DNA of 64,000 nt from an uncultured Lachnospiraceae bacterium. Its GTDB lineage: Bacteria > Bacillota > Clostridia > Lachnospirales > Lachnospiraceae. Positions 19,880-29,299 of the stretch are shown here, piece by piece. The stretch is from contig CAMWTP010000009.1 of the NCBI GenBank assembly GCA_947177165.1, forward strand, positions 32,761 through 96,760, written 5' to 3'. The position numbers and the translations under genes are program-made. Each line of letters starts with the position of its first letter. Position 1 is the first letter of the stretch. The notes below the pieces were generated by a model. The model saw nothing but the letters and a program-made list of their open reading frames with translations. It did not search any database and was not told the DNA's origin.

Positions 19880-21031
19880 ATGGGGAAGACAGAAGCAAAA
19901 ATTGTATTGATCGGGCCTGTATATCCGTATAAAGGCGGAATATCACATTATACAGGTTTGCTGTACAGGGCATTGTGCAAAACATATCATGTGACAATGG
20001 TGTCATATAAATTTCAGTATCCAAAGCTCTTATACAAGAAGGAACAGAGAGATTACAGTAATGACAGTTTTAAAATTGATGATACACAGTATTTGCTACA
20101 TACTGCAAACCCATTAAACTGGCTGTGCACAGCTAAAAAAATAAATGCGATGAAGCCCGAAATGATTATCATTCAGTGGTGGCATCCGTATTTTGCGCCG
20201 TGCTATTATATGCTCTGCAGATGTTTGAGAAACACGAAAATCTTGTTTGTCTGCCACAATGTATTTCCGCACGAAAGGTTTCCGATGGACAGAATATTGA
20301 CGAAAGCAGTCCTGAGACAGGGCAGCTGTTATATCGTGCAGTCTAAGATGGATGCAGAGGACCTGCAGACAATTATGAAACATCCAGTATTCCGTCAGAC
20401 AGTGCATCCAACATACAATGCTTTTAAGCTTGAAAACATATCCAAAGAGGAGGCGCGCATCAGGCTTGGCATACATACCAGCGAAAAAGTACTTCTGTTT
20501 TTTGGGTTTGTGCGGGAGTACAAAGGATTGAAATATCTGATTCAGGCAATGCCATTAATTATAAAACGTGTTGCGGATATAAAGCTGTTAATTGTGGGTG
20601 ATTTCTCAAGTGAGGAATCCAAAAGGCAGTATGAGGATATGATTGCGCAGACAGGCAGCGGTGATCATATTGCGATATATGATGGTTATATTCCGGACAA
20701 AGAAGTGGAAAAATTCTTTGCTGCGTGCGATATCGTGGTACTGCCATATATCAGCGCTACACAGAGTGGTATCGCACAGATTGCATACGGTTTTGAAAAG
20801 CCGGTGTTAGCTACAAGGGTTGGAGGGTTGCCAGATGTAGTAATTAATGGAGAAACTGGATATTTAATTGAACCACAGAATCCAGAACAGATTGCAGGTG
20901 CTGTTATTGATTTTTATACAATGAATAGAGCAGATACATTTGCGGATGGGATTGAAAGAGAAAAGTATAAGTATTCATGGGAACGCATGGAACATGTTAT
21001 TAATGATTTTTTGGACAAGGAAACAGAGTAA
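19880..21031 (+). CDS. GT4 glycosyltransferase
   Basis: 'LIGPVYPYKGGISHYTGLLYRAL' and 'VVLPYISATQSGIAQIAYGFEKPVLATRVGGLPDVVINGETGYLI'. Confidence 0.9.
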   Translation: MGKTEAKIVLIGPVYPYKGGISHYTGLLYRALCKTYHVTMVSYKFQYPKLLYKKEQRDYSNDSFKIDDTQYLLHTANPLNWLCTAKKINAMKPEMIIIQWWHPYFAPCYYMLCRCLRNTKILFVCHNVFPHERFPMDRILTKAVLRQGSCYIVQSKMDAEDLQTIMKHPVFRQTVHPTYNAFKLENISKEEARIRLGIHTSEKVLLFFGFVREYKGLKYLIQAMPLIIKRVADIKLLIVGDFSSEESKRQYEDMIAQTGSGDHIAIYDGYIPDKEVEKFFAACDIVVLPYISATQSGIAQIAYGFEKPVLATRVGGLPDVVINGETGYLIEPQNPEQIAGAVIDFYTMNRADTFADGIEREKYKYSWERMEHVINDFLDKETE

Positions 21032-22155
21032 TGGCAAAAAAAGTATTAGTAGTATGTGGACAGGAAATAATTTATGAGAGAAATGATGGGGGAAAGAAAT
21101 GCAGTTATAGAAATTATGAGCTGTTTTGTAAGGTATTTGGTAGCAAAAACGTATACTTATGTATGCTTACAAATTATAGTGCAGAAGATAAAGAAATGAT
21201 TTTTCGTATAGCTGCATATAGAACAATAGTTGATAGAGGAGTTAATATTTTGCGAGGCACATTATTTACAAGTGCAGCAAATGAGCAAAAAATTGTGAAT
21301 TTTATTCAAAAAAATAATATTGATATAGTTTTTTTAGAACGTTCTATGTATGGTTCATTGATTCGCAAAATAAAGAAGCGGAAGTTGAAATGTGAAATAT
21401 GGGTATTTGTACATAATATAGAAAAGCGATATTTTGCGAATAAAATGAAAGATAATAGATTTTTGTATTTCTTTCCATATCGGAAGATTACAGAGAGCGA
21501 AAAAAGAACATTTAAGTATGCAGATTATATTATTACATTAACTGAGAGAGATGCAGGATTAATAAAAGAGATTTATGGGAAAAAGAATAATTTAACGCTT
21601 CCAATGGCTTTTTATGATGAGTTTGATGATAAAAAGTTAATAAAAGATGACAGTAATTATGGAACAAAAGAGCTTTTATTTATTGGTACAATGTTTGCTC
21701 CGAATTACGATGGTATTAAGTGGTTTGTAGAGAATGTCATGATTGAATTAAATGATTTTCATTTGACAATTGTAGGGAAAAAATTTGAATTAAAAAGGAG
21801 TGATTTGGAGAGAAAAAATGTGCAGGTAATTGGAACAGTAGAATCGTTGGACAAGTATTATTATTCTAAGAATATTATGGTAATGCCTATTTTTTATGGA
21901 GATGGGATGAAAATTAAAACAGCAGAGGCAATGATGTATGGAAAAACTATCTTGGCATCTGATGAAGCTTTAGAGGGATATGAGGTGGATGGTATACATG
22001 GAATATACAGATGCAATACAAAGGAAGAATATATAAAAGTCATTCGCACATTAGGTAAAAAAGAAAGTTATTATAATAAAATGGTCAGACAGTTGTTTCT
22101 TTCGAAATACTGTCTTGAGAGTCAAATAAATCAATGTAAAAATTTATGGACATAG
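21031..22155 (+). CDS. GT4-like glycosyltransferase (paralog A)
   Basis: 'LLFIGTMFAPNYDGIKWFVENV...VMPIFYGDGMKIKTAEAMMYGKTILAS'. Confidence 0.85.
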   Translation: MAKKVLVVCGQEIIYERNDGGKKCSYRNYELFCKVFGSKNVYLCMLTNYSAEDKEMIFRIAAYRTIVDRGVNILRGTLFTSAANEQKIVNFIQKNNIDIVFLERSMYGSLIRKIKKRKLKCEIWVFVHNIEKRYFANKMKDNRFLYFFPYRKITESEKRTFKYADYIITLTERDAGLIKEIYGKKNNLTLPMAFYDEFDDKKLIKDDSNYGTKELLFIGTMFAPNYDGIKWFVENVMIELNDFHLTIVGKKFELKRSDLERKNVQVIGTVESLDKYYYSKNIMVMPIFYGDGMKIKTAEAMMYGKTILASDEALEGYEVDGIHGIYRCNTKEEYIKVIRTLGKKESYYNKMVRQLFLSKYCLESQINQCKNLWT

Positions 22156-22189
22156 AATGTAAGTATATAGAAAATATTTTCTTGAAAGA

Positions 22190-23320
22190 ATGGAATTAAT
22201 AATGAAAAAGGTTTTATTTATTACAAGTGCAGACTTGATGAAGTCATATAATAATGGCGGTGAACATGGATGTTGGAGTAATATTGATTTCTTAAAAAGG
22301 TTATACGGAGAACAAAACGTCAGTTTTTTGTTTTTTAGTGAATGGAAGGGAAGTTTTCCAAAGCAGTATTACGCTTTTCCAAGACTGAGGAGATGGAAGG
22401 CGTTATGTGCTCAAATATTAAGATACAAAATGTATTTTCCATGGAATGAAAGGAAGATATTAAAATGTATAGAAAATATTTCACCAGATATTATTTTTTT
22501 TGATGGTGTGCTGGTTGGTAATATTTTGTCAAGAATTTCCAGTAATATATATACTATTGTTTTTGAACATAATTGTGAGAAAAGATATTATTATTTAAAG
22601 ATGAAACATGAAGGTTTAATGTTTGCAATTGAATATTGGGCGGTAAGTCAATGTGAAAGAATCGCAGTATCTGAATGTTCTATGCTCATTTGTATAAATG
22701 AACGAGATCAACTTGATATTGATCGGTTATATTCCAGAAAGGCTGATCTTTTATTACCTATTTCGTTTGAAAATAAGTTGTGTAAGAAAAAAATTAAGAA
22801 AAATATAAATAAAGAGATGTTATTTGTAGGTACAAATTTTGGTCCTAATTTACAGGGAATAACTTGGTTTGTGGAGAATGTTATGTCCGAGTTACCAGAT
22901 TATAAGTTATATATTGTCGGAAAGGGGTTTGAAAGGGAAAAAGAAAATCTAGAGAAAAAAAATGTTATTGTAGTTGGGACAGTAGACAGTGTAGAAGATT
23001 TTTATTATCGTTTTCCGGTGGTTGTAATGCCAATTTTTTATGGATCAGGTATGAAGGTTAAAACAGCAGAGGCAATGATGTATGGCAGAACAATACTGGC
23101 TACAGATGAAGCTTTGGAAGGATATGATATTGAAGGTGTTGAGGGAATTTTTCGATGCAATACCAAAGAGGAATTTGTAAACGCTATAAGTCAATTATTT
23201 AAAAATAATATAATGGAATTTAGAGAAAAAGTTCATCAAAAGTATTTGGAGAAATATAGTAGAGGAGCTGTTTTGGATGTTTTGAAAAAGGCATTGTCAA
23301 CAGAAGAAATATATGAGTGA
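22190..23320 (+). CDS. GT4-like glycosyltransferase (paralog B)
   Basis: Strong similarity to the preceding ORF over the C-terminal half. Confidence 0.85.
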   Translation: MELIMKKVLFITSADLMKSYNNGGEHGCWSNIDFLKRLYGEQNVSFLFFSEWKGSFPKQYYAFPRLRRWKALCAQILRYKMYFPWNERKILKCIENISPDIIFFDGVLVGNILSRISSNIYTIVFEHNCEKRYYYLKMKHEGLMFAIEYWAVSQCERIAVSECSMLICINERDQLDIDRLYSRKADLLLPISFENKLCKKKIKKNINKEMLFVGTNFGPNLQGITWFVENVMSELPDYKLYIVGKGFEREKENLEKKNVIVVGTVDSVEDFYYRFPVVVMPIFYGSGMKVKTAEAMMYGRTILATDEALEGYDIEGVEGIFRCNTKEEFVNAISQLFKNNIMEFREKVHQKYLEKYSRGAVLDVLKKALSTEEIYE

Positions 23321-24290
23321 TCTAATATCAATTATTGTACCTGTATATAATACAGAGAATTATCTTAGAGAATGTATTCAAAGTGTTATAAGTCAATCAT
23401 ATAAAGAATGGGAATTAATTTTAGTTGATGATGGTTCGACGGATACCAGTGGAGAGATATGTGATGAGTATATAGATGCAAGAATTCATGTTATACATCA
23501 GAAGAATGGAGGGCAATCTAAAGCTAGAAATACTGCATTAGAGGTATGCCAAGGGAAATATTATGTTTTTTTAGATTCGGATGATAAATTGTATTATCGC
23601 GCACTTGAGATTTTATATATGGGAGTGAAAAAGAGTGGTGCAGGAATTAGTTGTGCTGGTATTCAGATATTTGGAAATGGAAAACAAAGAAAAGTACATA
23701 TGTTTTCTAAAGGTTATATCATGACAGCGAAAGAGGCCTGTGAAAAAATGTTTTTACAGGAGGAATTAGATAGTAATACATTTGCCAAGATGTATGATGC
23801 TTCTTTGTGGGATAATATCAGATTTCCTGAAGGAACAATATTTGAAGATGTTCCAATTATGTATAAAATAATTCTAAATAGTGGGACAGTTATGTATTGT
23901 AATGAATGTGTATATGAACAGCGTAGCCGTGTGGGAAGTACAACGAGTTCAGAATTTTCTGAGAATAGATTAGTATACACTGAATATACGAGCGATGTAT
24001 ATAGAGATATTGTAAAAATATATCCAGATCTGGAAAGAGCAGCAAAAGTATATTATCTATATTCTGTAGTAGACAATTTTATACATTTGTCATGCAGTAG
24101 AAATGTAAATAAGTATAAAACCTATTGGAAAGAATTAAGAAGAGAAATTGTTAGTAATTGGAGATTGATGGTGTCATATTCATTGTTTAAAGACAGAATT
24201 ACGAGAGTAATTTGTTGTTGTCTGGGTTTAGGCAGAATTGCATCAAAGATCACTAAATTGTTAATTAGAGAAAAGAAAAATTCTTTGTGA
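23313..24290 (+). CDS. GT2 glycosyltransferase (paralog A)
   Basis: 'LISIIVPVYNTENYLRECIQSVISQSYKEWELILVDDGSTD'. Confidence 0.93.
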   Translation: MSDLISIIVPVYNTENYLRECIQSVISQSYKEWELILVDDGSTDTSGEICDEYIDARIHVIHQKNGGQSKARNTALEVCQGKYYVFLDSDDKLYYRALEILYMGVKKSGAGISCAGIQIFGNGKQRKVHMFSKGYIMTAKEACEKMFLQEELDSNTFAKMYDASLWDNIRFPEGTIFEDVPIMYKIILNSGTVMYCNECVYEQRSRVGSTTSSEFSENRLVYTEYTSDVYRDIVKIYPDLERAAKVYYLYSVVDNFIHLSCSRNVNKYKTYWKELRREIVSNWRLMVSYSLFKDRITRVICCCLGLGRIASKITKLLIREKKNSL

Positions 24291-24307
24291 CATCGAAGGA
24301 GAGAATA

Positions 24308-25273
24308 ATGGAAAATGGCTTGGTGTCCATAATTGTACCTGTATATAATACCGCTGAGTATATAGGTGAATGCATAAGAAGTGTGTTGAGGCAGACGTAT
24401 GCTAATTGGGAATTAATATTAGTAAATGATGGTTCTACTGACGGAAGCCAAACCATTTGTGAGCAGTATCAGGTTAATGATAATCGAATAAAATTAATTC
24501 ATCAGGAAAATAGCGGACAATCAAAGGCGAGAAATGAGGCACTCAAATTGTGCAATGGAGATTTTTATGTTTTTTTGGATTCAGATGACAGATTGACATC
24601 TGATGCATTGGCAGTTTTACATAAAGCAATTATTGAGAACAATGCAGATATTTCGTGCGGAGTGATAACAAAATTTGGTAGAAATAAAATAAAAAATATT
24701 TATGTAACAGATAAGAACTATATTTTGGAACCAAAAGAAGCTTGCAGGAATATGTTTGTACAAAAAGGATTAGATAGTAATACGTTTGCAAAAATGTATA
24801 GGGCATATTTATGGAAAAACATGATTTTTCCAGAAGGAACTATCTTTGAAGATGTACCAATTATGTACAAAATTATTTTACAAAGTAACAAGATTGCTTT
24901 TTGTCAAGAATGTGTATATGAGCAGCGTTCAAGAGACGGAAGTACGACTAGGATAGACTATTCTGACAAAAGAAAAGTATATGTAGATTATTCTTTCAAT
25001 GTTTATGAAGATATAAAACAAAGATTGCCAGAGTTGAGTGAGGAAGCGTTTGTATACTATTTGACGGCAGTGATTGATAATTATATTTCTATTTCATGTA
25101 GCAATAATGTAAAAGAATATAGACCATACAGACAGAAATTATATTGCATTATACGGACAAACAGGAAAGTTATAAAGGAATATGCATGTCTAAGCAGAAT
25201 GTTGATTCGAATAGGTATCTGTAGAGTGGGTGTAGGAAGATTGTTTTATCAACTATATCAAAAAGTAAAATGA
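24308..25273 (+). CDS. GT2 glycosyltransferase (paralog B)
   Basis: 'LVSIIVPVYNTAEYIGECIRSVLRQTYANWELILVNDGSTD'; closely similar to the preceding ORF. Confidence 0.93.
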   Translation: MENGLVSIIVPVYNTAEYIGECIRSVLRQTYANWELILVNDGSTDGSQTICEQYQVNDNRIKLIHQENSGQSKARNEALKLCNGDFYVFLDSDDRLTSDALAVLHKAIIENNADISCGVITKFGRNKIKNIYVTDKNYILEPKEACRNMFVQKGLDSNTFAKMYRAYLWKNMIFPEGTIFEDVPIMYKIILQSNKIAFCQECVYEQRSRDGSTTRIDYSDKRKVYVDYSFNVYEDIKQRLPELSEEAFVYYLTAVIDNYISISCSNNVKEYRPYRQKLYCIIRTNRKVIKEYACLSRMLIRIGICRVGVGRLFYQLYQKVK

Positions 25274-25277
25274 TAAA

Positions 25278-26723
25278 ATGGAAGAAAAGAAGAAATTTAT
25301 AAAAGATATAATTTCAGTGATGATTGCTAACATTATTTCTTTATTAGGTAGCATAGCAAGTGGATTTTTGCTTCCTAAAATATTTAATATAGAAGAGTAT
25401 GGATATTATAAAATTTTTACATTGTATTTATCATATGCGGGGGTATTGCATTTTGGCTTTTTGGATGGAATACTGTTAAAAATAAGTGGAAAGAAATATG
25501 ATGATTTGGATAAGCAAAAATTTAAAAAAATCACTTGGTTTTATGTGATGTTTCAATTCATTGTTTGTTTATGTGCGTCATTTATGTTATTAATGGTGGT
25601 AAGCCAATATCATTATATTATCTTTTTTTTGGGACTATGCTTTTTTTCTACTAATTTGATAACTTATTTTCAATTCATATCACAAGCAACAATGCGTTTT
25701 AATGAGTTTTCAATAGTAAAAATTGTGACATCATTGCTTACATTTTTTTCAATATGCTTTTTATATGGTATTAATATTTTCTATGGCAGTGAGATAAAGA
25801 GTAAATTTTATATTCTAATCTTTACAAGTATCAATTGGTCTATTTTAATATACTATCTATATAAATATAGGACCATTGTATTTGGTAAAATAACTTGTGA
25901 TAATTCTGTAATAAAAGATATAATCAATTTTTTTAAAAATGGGTTTGTACTTACAATATCATATCAAATTTTACAGATAATTTTGAATTTGGATAGACAA
26001 TTTGTATCAGTGGCATTTTCAATCTCAGAATATGCCGTGTATTCCTTTGCGTATTCACTGATTTCAATGGTTACAACAGTAATCAGTGCTATATCGTTAG
26101 TATTGTTTCCGACATTAAAGCAGGTAAACAGGGAGACCGCAATTAAAATTTTACCTAAAAGTCTGTTAAGTGTTGAAGTGTTTGTATTAGCATGTTTAGG
26201 TGGTTATTTTCCATTAGCTAAAATAATTGAAATTTTTTTACCGGAATATATGGCATCATTGGAATATTTAATTATTTTATTCCCAGGTTTGGTAATATCT
26301 TCATGTATCACTATTGTTATCTTTACATATTACAAGTTATTTGATTATAATATTCATTTTTTTACAATGAGTTGTATTACGTTAGCCATATCCTTTCTTT
26401 TAAATATGTGTGCATGGAAATTATATGAAAGTACCTGTGCAATATCTTTTGCATCCATAATTTCAATGCTTTTCTGGTATATTACTACAGTCGTCAGTTT
26501 AGGACATAAAGTTCGGATTAAATGGAGAGTGAATTTCATATATGTAGTAATGGTAGGATGTACATTTTATCTAATTACTTATAGTGCAAAGGATCTAATA
26601 GCAGGTTTTGTAATGTATGAATTGTCTTTTATTTTTCTATCTGTGTTATTTCATTATAGTGAAATAAATAAGTTTATAAACATATTAAAGAAAAAGAGGA
26701 ATATTAGAAATGCGAAAAGATAG
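25278..26723 (+). CDS. Wzx-like polysaccharide flippase/export protein
   Basis: 481 aa, about 12-14 TMs, N-terminal 'GSIASGFLLPKIFNIEEYGYYKIF' typical of MATE/MVF-like flippases. Confidence 0.82.
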   Translation: MEEKKKFIKDIISVMIANIISLLGSIASGFLLPKIFNIEEYGYYKIFTLYLSYAGVLHFGFLDGILLKISGKKYDDLDKQKFKKITWFYVMFQFIVCLCASFMLLMVVSQYHYIIFFLGLCFFSTNLITYFQFISQATMRFNEFSIVKIVTSLLTFFSICFLYGINIFYGSEIKSKFYILIFTSINWSILIYYLYKYRTIVFGKITCDNSVIKDIINFFKNGFVLTISYQILQIILNLDRQFVSVAFSISEYAVYSFAYSLISMVTTVISAISLVLFPTLKQVNRETAIKILPKSLLSVEVFVLACLGGYFPLAKIIEIFLPEYMASLEYLIILFPGLVISSCITIVIFTYYKLFDYNIHFFTMSCITLAISFLLNMCAWKLYESTCAISFASIISMLFWYITTVVSLGHKVRIKWRVNFIYVVMVGCTFYLITYSAKDLIAGFVMYELSFIFLSVLFHYSEINKFINILKKKRNIRNAKR

Positions 26724-28476
26724 GTTGAATACAAGATCTATATTGCGCAATTGCATTTATAACATAATATTACTGATTATAGTGATCAGCCAATTAAGAT
26801 ACGCGACGGGACCTGTAATAATGCCAGATGAAGTTGGATATTGGGCAGCTGGAGCAACAATTGCAGGTCTTAATTGGTCTGGTGTAATGTATGTGTCCCC
26901 ATATTATGGATATGGATATGGATTTATTCTAAGTGTTTTATTTAAAGTTTTTGATGACCCATTGATAATGTTTAAGGGAGCAATTGTTATCAATGCACTG
27001 TTTTTGGTAATTACTTACTGGTTGGCTTATTGCATTATTAAAATAATAGCTTTTGATTTAAATGATAGATTAAAAAGTCTGATTAGTTTTAGTGTGACAG
27101 TATATTCTTTTAATATTTATTATTCTCAGAATACTGAGGCAGAGATTTTACAAGTAGTGTTATATCTTTTGATATGTTTATTAGTAATACAATGCAGTTT
27201 TTATAACAAAAATTTTGAATGGAAAATGATTCTCTTATCGCTGACTTCAGGATATTTGTTGGCATGTCATTTAAGAAATATTGGAGTATTATTTGTGTTG
27301 TGCGTTTCGGTGGTTATATTATTTCTGACAAAAAAAATATCCATAAAGTCATTTGTGGGGTTTGTGGTTAGCATGATTGTATGTATTTTCATGTTTTTAA
27401 AGGTAAAGACATATATAAATATAAATTTATATGCAGTAACAAATTATACAAGTGAAGAAGCGGTTAAAATACAAGGGGCATTAGGTATTTTTTCCTTAGA
27501 AGGAGTGAAAAGTTTTTTTACTAATGTGTGCGGAAGATTATTTTATATTGGATGTGCTACATTTCTAATTGGATATAGAGGAATTTGGTTTATAATTTAT
27601 GAGCTTATTAAGGATATAGTAGACAGTATAAAAAGAAGAAAATTAGATGTGGATGGTCAAAGTATCTTTCGGTTTTTCGTCCTATTTTCTCTTGTTTCAG
27701 AAATTGCAATCGGATCGTTAAGTTTTTTAGGGAATCAAAGCAGAATAGACGGTTTTTTGTATGGAAGGTATAGTGAACATGTATTGATGCCTTTGTTAAT
27801 TTATGGGGTTATTAGTGTGGGGAAGTCTGCTCAATGTATTAAAAATCAACTCATTTGTACAGTTATATTACTTTTACAATCAATATTTATGAATCATATA
27901 TATGTCATAAATAATGCAACCGAATCTGGTACACATTCGATTGCTGGTATATTAGGGTTTGGGGTAAGTAATAATTTAAATGCTGATACAATTCAATTTA
28001 TTTATTCGTTTGGTATTGCGATATCTAGTGTATTGGTAGCGTGCGTTATGTATACTTTGTCGCGTAGGAAGGATATTCGTATGCAATTTGCAGGCATATT
28101 TTTTGTGGCATCATGTTGGATTATATGTTCATTAACCGCATTACATAATTATTTTTTTGATTTTGCGGATTATAACAGAGAATTATATTCATTTGCGAAA
28201 GAAGTGTCAAGTCAAACGGAATCTCCGATATATTATATCACCGATAAAGAGAGTGAAGCTTTGATGCATACTTCATCTACTTGGTTAATGTATCGTATAC
28301 AATATTTTTTGCCTGATACAGACATTAGGGTAATTGATATTGGTGAGTTTTCAGACCAAGACCTGATCATGACATATAAATACTCATTAGAAAATGAATG
28401 GATTTTAGAAAGCTCAAAATATAGTGCAATAATTGAAGGCCAAAGGTTAATATTGTATCAATATAATAGGGAATGA
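26710..28476 (+). CDS. Polytopic GT-C-like membrane protein (paralog of 13197-14945)
   Basis: 'MPDEVGYWAAGATIAGLNWSGVMYVSPYYGYGYG' parallels 'LPDEFGYWSYAAAAAGYDWSGIVSLNSYYSYGYS'. Confidence 0.75.
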   Translation: MRKDRLNTRSILRNCIYNIILLIIVISQLRYATGPVIMPDEVGYWAAGATIAGLNWSGVMYVSPYYGYGYGFILSVLFKVFDDPLIMFKGAIVINALFLVITYWLAYCIIKIIAFDLNDRLKSLISFSVTVYSFNIYYSQNTEAEILQVVLYLLICLLVIQCSFYNKNFEWKMILLSLTSGYLLACHLRNIGVLFVLCVSVVILFLTKKISIKSFVGFVVSMIVCIFMFLKVKTYININLYAVTNYTSEEAVKIQGALGIFSLEGVKSFFTNVCGRLFYIGCATFLIGYRGIWFIIYELIKDIVDSIKRRKLDVDGQSIFRFFVLFSLVSEIAIGSLSFLGNQSRIDGFLYGRYSEHVLMPLLIYGVISVGKSAQCIKNQLICTVILLLQSIFMNHIYVINNATESGTHSIAGILGFGVSNNLNADTIQFIYSFGIAISSVLVACVMYTLSRRKDIRMQFAGIFFVASCWIICSLTALHNYFFDFADYNRELYSFAKEVSSQTESPIYYITDKESEALMHTSSTWLMYRIQYFLPDTDIRVIDIGEFSDQDLIMTYKYSLENEWILESSKYSAIIEGQRLILYQYNRE

Positions 28477-28940
28477 TAGAACTAGATGAGGATTTTGCAG
28501 AACGTTTGCAGGCTGTGGATACTAAGAAGGGGGCAGAACTTGCAGACAGACTTCAACAGGCTCTCCCTGCAATTGCATTGAGCAATCATAATAGTCTAAA
28601 TACGGCTTTTCTAAATGATGTGGATGGTAGTATGTGTTTTGCACAACAGGTAAATGGATATGGTAATGCAGGAGATGTGCTTTTAGCGATATCTACGTCA
28701 GGTAATTCCACGAATATTCTATATGCTGCCATTACGGCAAAGGCAAAGGGAATGGAGGTAGTTGGTTTAACAGGTAGAGGCGGAGGAACACTAAAGAATT
28801 TGACAGATGCAATAATCTCTGTGGATGCAACAGAAACATATAAAATTCAGGAATTACATTTGCCGATCTATCATTGTTTGTGTTTAATGTTAGAAGATTA
28901 CTTTTTTAGGGAGAGATTCAAGAGTGGAGTTAAATGTTGA
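28473..28940 (+). pseudogene. SIS-domain (GmhA-like phosphosugar isomerase) gene lacking its 5' part
   Basis: Retains 'GDVLLAISTSGNSTNILYAAITAKAKGMEVVGLTGRGGG...YKIQELHLPIYHCLCLMLEDYFF' but lacks the usual N-terminal GNGGSAADA segment. Confidence 0.7.
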
Positions 28941-28970
28941 CCTCTCAGCTTGAATGAAAGAAGGGGGATT

Positions 28971-29099
28971 ATGAGATACATTCTTATAAAGCTTATTTTA
29001 CTTATGCCGCTATTTATAATGATTATCATATCAGCATTGTATTCTCTTTTTGCCTGGATTTTGCGGAAGCAATTACAGGATAATTGGGACTGGCTATGA
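28971..29099 (+). CDS. 42-aa single-TM small protein
   Basis: RBS aagggggatt then MRYILIKLILLMPLFIMIIISALYSLFAWILRKQLQDNWDWL*; shorter than the ORF-track cutoff. Confidence 0.55.
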   Translation: MRYILIKLILLMPLFIMIIISALYSLFAWILRKQLQDNWDWL

Positions 29100-29118
29100 G
29101 AACGTCAGACAAATTTTT

Positions 29119-29140
29119 GACCGTCGGATAACCGACGGTC
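29119..29140 (+). terminator. Rho-independent terminator at end of polysaccharide locus
   Basis: GACCGTCGG-ATAA-CCGACGGTC followed by TTTATGTCTTT. Confidence 0.8.
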
Positions 29141-29299
29141 TTTATGTCTTTAGAATTTTCATAAATAATAACTACAATAATATGTTCCGAAAATACTTTC
29201 GATATTTATTGACAATTCTATCTTCATCCTGTATAGTATATACAGAACAAATGAACGATTGAATAAAGCATTCAAATTTAGTATAATAAGGGAGACAGA

